This document shows, one piece after another, positions 34,901 to 43,687 of a stretch of DNA of 64,000 nt. The number at the start of each line of letters is the position of its first letter. Within the stretch, counting starts at the first letter, position 1. A program made the position numbers and the translations under genes. Below the pieces are notes generated by a model that saw nothing but the letters and a program-made list of their open reading frames with translations, did not search any database and had not been told where the DNA came from. Source of the DNA: Bifidobacterium sp. (GTDB lineage: Bacteria > Actinomycetota > Actinomycetes > Actinomycetales > Bifidobacteriaceae); contig JALCCT010000009.1 in the NCBI GenBank assembly GCA_022640915.1, positions 1 to 64,000 of the forward strand. The letters are read 5' to 3'.

Positions 34901-36658
34901 TCAGGCGACCAGCGCGAACCGTTTGGCAGCGTATCGTTCCACGGGATTCCAGAACAACCGGTCGACTGCGACGACGAACAGGCTCATCACCACGACGCCG
35001 ACCAATGTCTTCATCGTGTCGCCCGCCGCTGTCGCCTTGGTGATATACGACCCTAAGCCTGTGGCGACCAGAGTATGGTCGCCTGATCGCACGAATTCCG
35101 CGATGATCGAAGCATTCCACGCCCCGCCTGCAGCGGTGATGCCGCCGGTGCACCATGAGCCCAGCACCGCGGGCAGGATCAGCCGTTTCCAGCGCATTGT
35201 GCGCGTCAAACCCATATTCGTGGCCATTTCGATCAGATCATCAGGAATCTGGCTGGCTCCCGCGATCACGTTGAACAGGATGTACCACTGCGTGCCCAAC
35301 GCCATGAGCAAGATTGATCCCCAATTGATATCGATGTTCCACGCGAGGAACCACAAGGTCACGAAGGGGAAGAGGAAGTTGGCTGGGAAGCTCGAGAAGA
35401 CCTGCACGACAGGCTGCATGATGCGAGAAAGGCGCGGATTCATGCCGATCATCGCGCCAATCGGCACCCAAATGATTGAGCATACGACAGTCAGTACGGC
35501 CACGCGCAAAAACGTCAGGCCGCCCAGCACGACGATATGGCCGGTTTCTGCGAACCCGATAGAGCCCTTGATAGCGAAAAATAGCTCGACGGCGCCGGAG
35601 AGCAGTGCTGCAGCAAGGACGACGTTGAACACGATATCGCCCGTACGGCGGCGGCCTGGCCTAACTGTCCGAAACGAACCGGTGCGGCCTAACGGGCGTG
35701 TTATCAGCTCCAGCGCGTCACCTACCGGCCGCAGCAGCCTGCCGAGCCATTCGTCGATATGGGACTGGCGGATGATGGTGAGCACTAGACTTGACGGCTG
35801 CACATCGGATTCGTTCTGCGTGATGCGGAATTTCTGCGACCATGCGGTCAGCGGCTTCCACGCCAGCACATCGATGGCGAGTACCACGAGCACCATCGTG
35901 GCGATGCCCCAGCCGACCTTGCCGAAGTCGCCCTGGCCTGCGGCCTGGGCGACGAAGCTGCCGATGCCAGGCAACGCATACGTGTGGTTGTTGACCGATA
36001 TCAGCTCCGAAGCGGTCAGGAAGAACCAGCCTCCGCTCACGCTCATCATGCAGTTGTACAGCATGGGGATCGCGGCGTTGGGCATGTCCAGTTTCCAGAA
36101 GCGCTGCCAGCGCGTGAGCCGGAACATGCGGGCGGCCTCATCAAGCTCCGCCGGTTCGTTCAGCAGCGAGCGGTGGAAGGCGAAAGCCATATTCCACGCC
36201 TGGCTGGTGAAGATCGCGAACACCGATGCGGCCTCTACACCGAGCATTGAGCCAGGGAACAACGCTAGCCACATGGTTACTGTTGCCGAAAGGAAACCGA
36301 GGATCGGCACGGACTGTAGCACATCCAGCAGTGGAATGAGCACTCTGCCGGCGCGACGTGAACGAGCTGCCGCAAGCCCATACAGCACTGCGAAGATGAA
36401 CGAGAACGCCAATGCGACAGTCATGCGCAGTACCGAGCGCAGCGCATCATAGGGCAGTTCGTGCAGATCCGTGGATACAGTCGAGGGGATTCCCTGCGGG
36501 CCGACGGGTTTGGCGATCTTTGGCGCCAGATAAGCCAACGCGCCGAAGATGGCGAGGATTCCGACCGCCACTAGGCAGTCGGATACGATGCGCCTGCGGG
36601 TTGCAGACAGGGCGGTGGTTTGTGGCGTCTTGATCTGTGGAACAGGGAAAACAGTCAT
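34901..36658 (-). CDS. Duplicated ABC permease (two BPD_transp domains in one chain)
   Basis: This 585-residue membrane protein starts at the ATG complementary to 36656-36658, with AAAGGA 8 nt upstream. It contains two tandem permease domains, about 80-275 and 385-570. Each has an EAA-type loop that contacts the ATPase (ELDEAARMFRLTRWQRFWKL and a second around DLIEMATNMGLTRTMRWKRL). The layout matches the 'anion transport, duplicated permease' family. No substrate-binding protein is encoded nearby, unlike the second NitT/TauT-type system at 51.6-55 kb. A GTAACCGGTTAC palindrome 37 nt upstream may be its operator. Confidence 0.85.
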   Translation of the reverse strand: MTVFPVPQIKTPQTTALSATRRRIVSDCLVAVGILAIFGALAYLAPKIAKPVGPQGIPSTVSTDLHELPYDALRSVLRMTVALAFSFIFAVLYGLAAARSRRAGRVLIPLLDVLQSVPILGFLSATVTMWLALFPGSMLGVEAASVFAIFTSQAWNMAFAFHRSLLNEPAELDEAARMFRLTRWQRFWKLDMPNAAIPMLYNCMMSVSGGWFFLTASELISVNNHTYALPGIGSFVAQAAGQGDFGKVGWGIATMVLVVLAIDVLAWKPLTAWSQKFRITQNESDVQPSSLVLTIIRQSHIDEWLGRLLRPVGDALELITRPLGRTGSFRTVRPGRRRTGDIVFNVVLAAALLSGAVELFFAIKGSIGFAETGHIVVLGGLTFLRVAVLTVVCSIIWVPIGAMIGMNPRLSRIMQPVVQVFSSFPANFLFPFVTLWFLAWNIDINWGSILLMALGTQWYILFNVIAGASQIPDDLIEMATNMGLTRTMRWKRLILPAVLGSWCTGGITAAGGAWNASIIAEFVRSGDHTLVATGLGSYITKATAAGDTMKTLVGVVVMSLFVVAVDRLFWNPVERYAAKRFALVA

Positions 36659-36694
36659 GACGGCGGTCCTTTGTTTTGGCAATGCCGTCCGGCA

Positions 36695-36706
36695 GTAACC
36701 GGTTAC
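36695..36706. promoter_or_regulatory. 12-bp perfect palindrome upstream of the duplicated permease
   Basis: GTAACCGGTTAC reads the same on both strands and lies 37 nt before the permease start codon. This is a suitable place for a dimeric repressor site. The CCGG centre and AAC/GTT arms resemble LacI-type operators, but the regulator is unknown. Confidence 0.45.
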
Positions 36707-37775
36707 GGCAATAATTGACGGGACATGTGATTTGGACGTGCTTCAACTGCGCCGCCTAAGAGCAGACGCATTCGCCGGCCGGTGGAGCCTTGTGGCGGGT
36801 GCATATGCGGGATTGTCTGGTCCGGGCCGCGCGTGCTACATGCCGTGCTGTGTGCCTGGCGTGGCCATGTTCTGCGGCATGATGCCAGGTGTTTCAGCTC
36901 GCAGAGCTTGCGACGCGACGCAGGCTTGGGTATAACTCTGCGCAGGTGTATGCATGCGGCGGGTATGCGTGTAGTGGCCTAGTTGAATGCCCTACACTCA
37001 ACCCCAGCCTCAACAAAAGCTAAATCGCAACGTTACCGGTGTTCGCTAGCCGGTGGGGCAGCGGGTGAAGCAGTATGACGGCGCGCGATCTGTTCGCGCA
37101 CGCCGCATTCGTTATATGGCAACTATTACCGGGAAGTTCGTCGCTCATGTTCCCCCACCTCCTTGCGTCCTGTGCGTGCTGCACTCAAGTCGAATATCTG
37201 CGATGCCTAGCGTGTCTTGCGCGTTGCTGTGCTGGAACACCCGCGCAAACCGGCCAACATCCATTGTCGACAGGTCGCCCGAAGCGATTGCGGGGAAGCG
37301 GCGCGGCGCAATGCCGACCACCATCTCGTCATCGTTTGAGCTTCAGCCTCGCAGGGCGGTGATATCGCATTAGTTCATGCCTTGATTCGACAAGAACTGT
37401 TGGCCTGCGCGCAGTGTCTCCACTGGTTTGCGGCAGCGATCCATATCCCTGCGGTAGCCTTGCCTACCGATTCGACTTCAAGGTAAAACCCTCGCCTGGA
37501 TTTGTCAATGACGGCGCGTTCGGAGTGTCGTCATGCTGTCCGCCGAGCCGTTTATCATAGAGCTTTGCTGTGTCAAGCGACAGGCCGCCGCATAGGTTTG
37601 TTGCTTCACTGGGTTCAGCCGTGTTCCTCCAAGGATGTGCGGCGAATCGACTGGCTTCCCAGGGCAACGCGCTGGGAATACGGATTGTCGGGCGCTCCGG
37701 ATGATGTTGACACCAACGTCGCCGGGGTCAGCCCCAAGGATGTGCGCTGATATGCGGCAGTGACAGGAGATAATT
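36707..37775. other. Gene-poor 1.07-kb stretch before rplS
   Basis: I find no reading frame with protein-like character or a convincing ribosome-binding site here on either strand. A 13-bp direct repeat (CCAAGGATGTGCG) occurs at 37629-37641 and 37734-37746, the second copy about 30 nt before the rplS start. The region should hold the promoters for the permease operon (minus) and rplS (plus). It may also hold decayed genes or a non-coding RNA, but I see no diagnostic motif. Confidence 0.5.
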
Positions 37776-38141
37776 ATGGTTAACGCCGTTGAGGCATTTG
37801 ACGCCTCTCATATGAAGCCCGTCGACAGCATTCCGCAGTTCCGTCCCGGCGATACCGTCGATGTCAATGTGAAGATCCAGGAGGGCAACAACTCCCGTAT
37901 CCAGACATTCACCGGTGTGGTGCTGGCGCGTCAGGGCGCGGGCGTGCGCGAGACCTTCATCGTGCGCAAAGTCAGCTTCGGCAACGGCGTGGAGCGCCGC
38001 TTCCCGCTGCACTCCCCGGCGATCGATTCGATCAAGCTGGTTCGCAAGGGCCGTGTGCGTCGCGCGAAGCTGTACTATCTGCGTTCGCTGCGCGGCAAGG
38101 CAGCCCGTATCACCGAGCGCCGCGACAACAGCGCCAAGTGA
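37776..38141 (+). CDS. rplS: 50S ribosomal protein L19
   Basis: This 121-residue ribosomal protein sits at the 30S-50S interface. Family landmarks are [49 protein letters not shown] and [18 protein letters not shown]. An ACAGGAG ribosome-binding site lies 6-7 nt before the ATG. A strong terminator follows, so it is probably transcribed alone. It leads the conserved rplS, lepB, rnhB order. Confidence 0.98.
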   Translation: MVNAVEAFDASHMKPVDSIPQFRPGDTVDVNVKIQEGNNSRIQTFTGVVLARQGAGVRETFIVRKVSFGNGVERRFPLHSPAIDSIKLVRKGRVRRAKLYYLRSLRGKAARITERRDNSAK

Positions 38142-38218
38142 GTGTAAGCGGCAGACGCGCGAGCGTTTGTCGATGCGTCGCTGCGCCAGTGTATTAACGC
38201 TAGCGCATGCGCGTGATT

Positions 38219-38265
38219 CAGTGGCCCGGACGGTCTTCGCGATCGGCCGGGCCACTGGCGTTTTT
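38219..38265 (+). terminator. Rho-independent terminator after rplS
   Basis: A perfect 11-bp GC-rich stem (38219-38229 with 38247-38257) with a 17-nt loop, which itself can fold, is followed by GCGTTTTT. The remaining spacer to lepB (38266-38558) shows no gene. Confidence 0.9.
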
Positions 38266-38558
38266 CAGTGCTGTTCTGTTGCCTGTTATTCGTCGTTTCG
38301 CGTGAGAAAACGACGAGAACTGCCTCTGGGCTTGCTGCATGCGGGTGTTCAGTCGCCCTACACGGCGATTGACGTGCCAAGTGGGTCGGCATCCGTGCTG
38401 TATGCTTCGGCCGGTATGATGAACCCCCAGATATACAAGCAGATGCGAGCAGACGACGCAGAAGGAGCTTGCGGCGGCAGGGATTGCCCGTGGAATTAGC
38501 AATCCGCGTCACTGACAGGGCAGGCACCGGGCGAGTCCGCGCCGATTCGGAGGAATAC

Positions 38559-39329
38559 ATGCAGGATGCCGATGTGATGCCCGATGACGGCGATCTTCAC
38601 GATTCGCATATACTCGAGGTCGCCGATCATGGAGTCGACCCTATTCCTGCGGCATCGCGCAACCAACGCGGACCGTCGCATGCAGCCCGGGCCAGACGCG
38701 AAGAAGATGGCATGGGCTGGCGCGATACGCTGATCTGGTGCGGCATTCCGGTTCTGCTCGTGCTGCTAGTCCGCATTTTTCTCTTCGGCTTCTACACGAT
38801 TCCCACCGAATCGATGATGGATACCATCGTTCCAGGCGACCGCGTCATCACCACCAAGCTCGCCCCGAAGGTTTTCGCGCTGCATCGCGGTGACGTCATT
38901 GTATTCAAGGATCCGGCGCATTGGCTGCAGGATGAGAACAACCAATTCCTCAGTGACGACCTCATCAAGCGGCTCATCGGCTTACCCGGCGATGTGGTGG
39001 CGTGCGAGGGGGCAGGCAAACCGGTGACGGTCAACGGGGTGGCGATCAACGAGACGTCATACATCCGACCGGGTGTCGAGCCCAGCGCTTTCGCCTTCCG
39101 CGTGCATGTGAGTGCAGACCATGTGTTCGTCTTGGGCGACAACCGCTCGAGATCGGCCGATTCGAGATTCCATCAGAACGACGGCGCCAACGGATTGGTG
39201 CCGATAAGCGACATCGCGGGCGTGGCGCTGGTGACATACTGGCCATTCAACCGCCTTGGCGCAATGAGCGGGCATCACGATGTCTTCGGCACAGTCCCGG
39301 ATGGCTCGACGAAGGGCAGCGAGCAGTGA
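38559..39329 (+). CDS. lepB: Signal peptidase I
   Basis: This membrane-bound serine/lysine protease removes signal peptides from secreted proteins. From the ATG at 38559, with GGAGG 5-6 nt upstream, it has 256 residues. A polar ~50-residue cytoplasmic N-terminus precedes one membrane anchor (about 57-79). The catalytic Ser is in PTESMMDTI (residue 85) and the catalytic Lys probably in IKRLIGLPGD. The box E signature is VFVLGDNRSRSADSR. One helix at the N-terminus and no C-terminal one is the common actinobacterial form. Confidence 0.95.
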   Translation: MQDADVMPDDGDLHDSHILEVADHGVDPIPAASRNQRGPSHAARARREEDGMGWRDTLIWCGIPVLLVLLVRIFLFGFYTIPTESMMDTIVPGDRVITTKLAPKVFALHRGDVIVFKDPAHWLQDENNQFLSDDLIKRLIGLPGDVVACEGAGKPVTVNGVAINETSYIRPGVEPSAFAFRVHVSADHVFVLGDNRSRSADSRFHQNDGANGLVPISDIAGVALVTYWPFNRLGAMSGHHDVFGTVPDGSTKGSEQ

Positions 39330-39366
39330 GCCGTGACGAATGCTGCGCCAAGATAATGGAACGCCG

Positions 39367-40281
39367 ATGGGTGTCGAGCCGATGAACCCGGGGGTCATGG
39401 GCGAGGCGCCCGTAACCATTGCGGCCACCAACGAAGTGGCTACGAATGCTGCAGTGCGGCTGCGCGGGGCGAGACTCGAGCAGCCGCCTCGCCGTGCGGC
39501 ATCCGGCCGTGGACCAGCAGCGCGCATCTGCCCGACGCTCGATCTCGAAGATGACTTGGCCGGCCAAGGCTTCGATCTCATCGTTGGGTTCGACGAAGTG
39601 GGCCGTGGTGCTCTGGCCGGCCCTGTCATGGTCGGGGCGGCGGCCATCTGGGCGGCGGATGTGCCTGCATGCGGGATTCCGCTGCATTTGGCTGATTCCA
39701 AGATGCTGACCGCGCACATGCGTGAATCGCTGTTCGAGCCATTGCATGCGTGGTGCGCGGCCGATGCGGTAGGGCAGGCGAGCAATACGGAGATCGACGA
39801 ATGGGGCATCTCCCATGCGCTGGGTGTTGCAGCGCTGCGTGCGCTGAACCATCTCGAACGTCAGCTTGGGCTGCAGCCGCCAAGCAGAAAGCCTTCGGCG
39901 ATGCCGCAGATGCCTGACGGCGAAAATGAGCAGGCGGCTCATCGTGAACGCATCCGTCAGCCGCATATCGGTGCCATACTCGACGGTCCGAACGACTACA
40001 TTTCCAAGGCACTCGACACCTTCGATGCACCGGCGTTGCCTTGTCCTGCCCACGTAGTCACCAGGATCAAAGCAGATCAGCTGTGCGCCACCGTTGCCGC
40101 TGCTTCCGTCCTGGCCAAAGTGACGCGTGACCGGCTCATGATCAGCATCGCTCAGGGCAATCCCTTATATCAGCCGTATCAGTGGGCGGCCAACAAAGGA
40201 TATGGCACGGCTGTGCATCGGGCAGCGATCGCTGAATACGGCGCGACTGATCTTCATCGCCGCACATGGCATCTAGCGTAG
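39367..40281 (+). CDS. rnhB: Ribonuclease HII
   Basis: This enzyme removes ribonucleotides from DNA by cutting RNA in RNA/DNA hybrids. From the ATG at 39367 it has 304 residues; other ATGs at 39340, 39382 and 39397 are possible and no strong ribosome-binding site decides. Catalytic acids lie in GFDEVGRGALAGPV, ILDGPNDYIS and KADQLCATVAAASVLAKVTRD. The core is interrupted by a ~40-residue Gln/Pro/Ser-rich insert (LQPPSRKPSAMPQMPD). The first ~60 residues are an unconserved extension. Confidence 0.93.
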   Translation: MGVEPMNPGVMGEAPVTIAATNEVATNAAVRLRGARLEQPPRRAASGRGPAARICPTLDLEDDLAGQGFDLIVGFDEVGRGALAGPVMVGAAAIWAADVPACGIPLHLADSKMLTAHMRESLFEPLHAWCAADAVGQASNTEIDEWGISHALGVAALRALNHLERQLGLQPPSRKPSAMPQMPDGENEQAAHRERIRQPHIGAILDGPNDYISKALDTFDAPALPCPAHVVTRIKADQLCATVAAASVLAKVTRDRLMISIAQGNPLYQPYQWAANKGYGTAVHRAAIAEYGATDLHRRTWHLA

Positions 40282-40501
40282 GCGCGGCTTCAGGGACTGC
40301 CGATAGCTCGCTGCGCAAGGCATGTGCGTGAGCGTTCACTACTTTGGTATCGCGCGCGGTAAGCTCTGATAGTACGGGCGTGGCATGTGCGGCTTGCGGT
40401 CTGACTGCATGCGGCGCGTTGACAAAGGTGCGAGGGGAACGCTGTTCACAGGGCACTGGTTTAAAGGCGGACGAGGGAACAACGACTGGAAGGAAGCAGA
40501 G

Positions 40502-41617
40502 ATGAGAGCGAGTCGTGGCGGCATCAAACGCCCTTCGATGTTTGAAGTGGCAAAGCTTGCGGGTGTAAGTCACCAGACCGTTTCGAGGGTCATCAACGAT
40601 TCTCCCGATGTCTCTGCGCCCACGCGCGCCAAGGTGCGCGAGGCCATCGCCACGCTCGGCTACCGGCCCAGCAATTCGGCCAGGGCGCTTGCTTCGAGGC
40701 GCTCGCATACCATCGGCCTGATCGCCGGAGGATTGCGATTCTATGGCCCGATTTCCGCAATCAGCGCTATAGAATCGGTGGCGCGTTCCCACGGGCTGTT
40801 TCTCTCGGTCTCGTTGGTGCATGATGCGATGTGCACACAGGAGGAATTCGATGGGTTATGTGAGATCTTCGACGAGCAGAACGTTGATGCATTCGTGCTG
40901 CTGACCCCCACGGACGTTATGTTCCGGGCGGCCTGCCAGACCAGGCTCGAGCAGCCTCGCGTGATACTTACGTCTACTCATGGGAAGCTGAGCATGCGTG
41001 AGGCGGGCCGGTTGGAGCGACCTGATGACCGACGCCATACCGCCCTTGTCGGTATCGACCAATGGAATGCCATGCATGAGGTTGCGCGGCTTATTGCGGG
41101 TTACGGGCACCGTTCGGCGTTGTATTTCGCAGGCCCCCAGGAGTGGCGTGATGCGGTTACACGCGCGCTGGCGTGGAATCGAGAGTCGCAGGCGCTGTCC
41201 ATTGCCTCACGTGTGGTGCAATGCGAGTCATGGGATTCATCGGAAGCCTATGCACGCATGAATCATATCCTCGATAGCGTTGGTTCGAGCGGTTCGAGCC
41301 GCCCAACCGTTGTTGTCACCGCCAATGACGCGCAGTCCGTAGGCGTCATACGTGCTTTGCATGAGCGCCGGCTGGGTGTGCCGCGTGATGTTAGCGTGGT
41401 TGGTTTCGACGATATGCCGGCGATGGATGATTTGTACCCGCCGCTGACGACGGTGCGACCTGACTTTGAACAGATGGGGACCGCCGCGATGCGTGAGGTG
41501 CTGCGGCTGCTGGGCGAGGGCGAGGAGACTGCGTTCGCTGCGTCTGCGCATGGGGTGGGTCTCATCCCGGCGCAGGTGATCAAACGTGCGTCGCTAGGCC
41601 GCGTGCCCGTAATCTGA
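40502..41617 (+). CDS. LacI-family transcriptional regulator, probable arabinose repressor
   Basis: The 371-residue regulator starts at the ATG at 40502 (GAAGGAAG 6 nt upstream). The N-terminal helix-turn-helix is classic LacI (PSMFEVAKLAGVSHQTVSRVINDS, hinge RPSNSARALAS). A periplasmic-binding-protein-like effector domain ends with SVVGFDDMP and a C-terminal tail. It precedes araB on the same strand by 349 nt. A TGTGAGCGCTAACA site abuts the araB promoter, so it probably represses araBDA and is released by arabinose or a derivative. Predicted bifidobacterial arabinose regulators (AraQ) recognise similar AGCGCT-centred sites. Confidence 0.85.
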   Translation: MRASRGGIKRPSMFEVAKLAGVSHQTVSRVINDSPDVSAPTRAKVREAIATLGYRPSNSARALASRRSHTIGLIAGGLRFYGPISAISAIESVARSHGLFLSVSLVHDAMCTQEEFDGLCEIFDEQNVDAFVLLTPTDVMFRAACQTRLEQPRVILTSTHGKLSMREAGRLERPDDRRHTALVGIDQWNAMHEVARLIAGYGHRSALYFAGPQEWRDAVTRALAWNRESQALSIASRVVQCESWDSSEAYARMNHILDSVGSSGSSRPTVVVTANDAQSVGVIRALHERRLGVPRDVSVVGFDDMPAMDDLYPPLTTVRPDFEQMGTAAMREVLRLLGEGEETAFAASAHGVGLIPAQVIKRASLGRVPVI

Positions 41618-41761
41618 CCGGTCGGCGGATTGCGGCCAGCGAATTTGCCTGTTGCTGGTATCCTCCCCAGGTTTGCGCAATATCTTCAGATTGGTTCGCG
41701 TAACAGGTAGCAGCGGGGCCCACGATGTCGCCTGCGTTTGACAGAGCGGTTGACGCACTGA

Positions 41762-41776
41762 TCGTAAGCGTTTGCA
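41762..41776. promoter_or_regulatory. Second LacI-type operator candidate upstream of araB
   Basis: TCGTAAGCGTTTGCA contains GTAAGCGTTTGC, a full match to the GNAANCGNTTNC pattern of LacI/CcpA-type operators. It lies about 105 nt upstream of the main operator and could allow looping or serve a second regulator, such as a catabolite regulator. Confidence 0.4.
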
Positions 41777-41838
41777 AGGGAGCAGTGGACTCAGTTCCAC
41801 TATTGCGCACGATACGACACGCGAGAAGAATCGAGAAT

Positions 41839-41881
41839 TTGTGGTTGGACGTTCATGCAGTTATTATTGTGAGCGCTAACA
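41839..41881 (+). promoter_or_regulatory. araB promoter with abutting operator
   Basis: TTGTGG (41839-41844) and TATTAT (41862-41867) are spaced by exactly 17 nt. The palindromic TGTGAGCGCTAACA (41868-41881) begins immediately after the -10 box and therefore covers the transcription start. This is the classical place for repression. The AGCGCT core is symmetric, and the arms TGT/ACA match. Confidence 0.7.
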
Positions 41882-41966
41882 GTCTTGTAACAAAGAAGTT
41901 GATCATCGTACCAGATCTCCTGCAAAGGGGCCTGGCAGGAGTGTGATTTGAAGGCGAGGGGTGCCG

Positions 41967-43610
41967 ATGGCGGCCGAACAGTGCGGTGTTGCGGAGCATA
42001 TGTCTTCGGCTGCCCAAAAGATTCTTGATGGAAAGACTGCTCTCGGTGTCGAATTCGGTTCCACCCGAATCAAAGCAGTGTTGATCGATGATGCATACGC
42101 CGTCATCGCATCCGGAGATCACGGCTGGGAAAGCCATTTGGATCACGGGCTGTGGACGTATTCGCTTGACGAAGTCTGGTCGGGCCTGCAAGATGCGTAT
42201 GCGACGCTTGCCCGCGATGTTGAGGACACATATGGCTTGCAGCTCACGCGCATAGGCTCCATCGGGTTCTCGGCGATGATGCATGGCTATCTGGCTTTTG
42301 ACAGCGAAGACAGGATATTGGTGCCTTTTCGTACATGGCGCAATACGAACACGCATGAGGCGCACGAACGGCTTTCGCAATTGTTCCAATACAACATTCC
42401 CGAGCGCTGGTCTATCGCGCACCTCTATCAAGCAGTGCTCGAGGGCGAGGAGCATGTGCCTTCAGTGGCATATCTCACCACGCTCGCTGGCTACGTCCAT
42501 TGGCGGCTGACCGGCTGCAAAGTACTGGGAGTGGGTGATGCCTCAGGCATGTTTCCCATCGACCCGCTGACGCACACCTACGAGTCCGAGCTGCTTGATC
42601 GTTTCAGCGCCCTGCCCGAGGTCGCGTCGCAGCCCTGGAATATACGCAATCTGCTTCCTTCCGTGCTGGTGGCGGGGCACGGCGCAGGTGTGCTAAGCGA
42701 ACAGGGCGCGCGGCTCATCGATCCGACCGGTGCGTTGCAGTCTGGCATCCCTATGGCGCCGCCGGAGGGCGATGCGGGCACTGGCATGGTTGCCACCAAT
42801 TCAGTGCGAGTCCGTACTGGCAATGTCTCGGCGGGCACCTCGATCTTCGCCACGGTCGTGCTGGAACGCAAGTTGAGGCGCCTGCATCCGCAGGTGGATC
42901 TGGTTGCTACTCCCGCTGGTGATTTGGCGGGAATGAGCCACGCAAACAATTTCACCTCGGATTTGAATGCTTGGGTGGGATTGTTCCGTCAATTCAGCGA
43001 GGCGAGCGGGCATCCAGTAGATACTGATGGCTTGTATGCCACGCTATTCCGCGCCGCGATCAGCGAGAAGGCCGATGCGGACGCAGGCGGGCTGCTGAAC
43101 TATTGCTTCTATTCGGGGGAGTTCTTAGCTGGGCTGGAGGAGGGCCGACCGGTTTTTGCTCGCGGACCAGAGTCGAGGATGTCACTGGCCAATTTCATGC
43201 GTGCCCAGCTGTTCGGAGCGTTCTGCCCGGTGAAGATCGGCATGGACGTGATGGTTCGCGACGAGGGTGTGCGCATCGATTCTTTGGTGGGCCACGGTGG
43301 TATTTTCACCACGCCCAAAGTGGCACAACGGATCCTCGCCGCTGCCTTCAATACGCCGATCAAAGTCATGTCGACGGCAGCACAAGGCGGAGCGTGGGGC
43401 ATGGCGGTGCTCGCTGATTACCTACGGCATGCCGACACACCGCTAGCAGACTATCTTGACGGGCTGGTCTTCGCAGGGGCTGCTTCGGCCACCGAGGATC
43501 CCGATGCTCACGATGTCGCTGGGTTCGAGAGATTCTTCGCCAGATTCATGCAGGCTCTGCCCGTCGAGCGGGCTGCGATCGCGTCGATTCCCCTCGAGGA
43601 ACGCGGGTAG
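41967..43610 (+). CDS. araB: L-ribulokinase-like FGGY carbohydrate kinase
   Basis: This enzyme phosphorylates L-ribulose to L-ribulose-5-phosphate. From the ATG at 41967 (GAGGGG 5 nt upstream) it has 547 residues. The N-terminal ATPase segment is ALGVEFGSTRIKAVLID. FRTWRNTNT and GVGDASGMFPID follow, and the C-terminal FGGY-type region contains GHGGIFTTPKVAQRIL and STAAQGGAWGMAVLADYL. It heads araB-araD-araA in the order known from B. longum. The araD gene starts 77 nt downstream. Confidence 0.88.
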   Translation: MAAEQCGVAEHMSSAAQKILDGKTALGVEFGSTRIKAVLIDDAYAVIASGDHGWESHLDHGLWTYSLDEVWSGLQDAYATLARDVEDTYGLQLTRIGSIGFSAMMHGYLAFDSEDRILVPFRTWRNTNTHEAHERLSQLFQYNIPERWSIAHLYQAVLEGEEHVPSVAYLTTLAGYVHWRLTGCKVLGVGDASGMFPIDPLTHTYESELLDRFSALPEVASQPWNIRNLLPSVLVAGHGAGVLSEQGARLIDPTGALQSGIPMAPPEGDAGTGMVATNSVRVRTGNVSAGTSIFATVVLERKLRRLHPQVDLVATPAGDLAGMSHANNFTSDLNAWVGLFRQFSEASGHPVDTDGLYATLFRAAISEKADADAGGLLNYCFYSGEFLAGLEEGRPVFARGPESRMSLANFMRAQLFGAFCPVKIGMDVMVRDEGVRIDSLVGHGGIFTTPKVAQRILAAAFNTPIKVMSTAAQGGAWGMAVLADYLRHADTPLADYLDGLVFAGAASATEDPDAHDVAGFERFFARFMQALPVERAAIASIPLEERG

Positions 43611-43687
43611 CTCACGGCAGCCCTATGTGCGGAATTCATCCCCAAATCTATCGCGATCCGCAAGGAACCGGAGGAAAGAGAGTATCC

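Noticed and set aside
34698..36452. A 584-codon open frame antisense to the ABC permease and ATPase genes
   Set aside because: Ser/Pro/Arg/Met-rich translation with no membrane or domain pattern; it crosses two real genes.
37053..37373. Overlapping plus-strand frames of about 100 codons before rplS
   Set aside because: Two frames overlap with low-complexity Arg/Ser/Cys content, no start signals and no recognisable domain.
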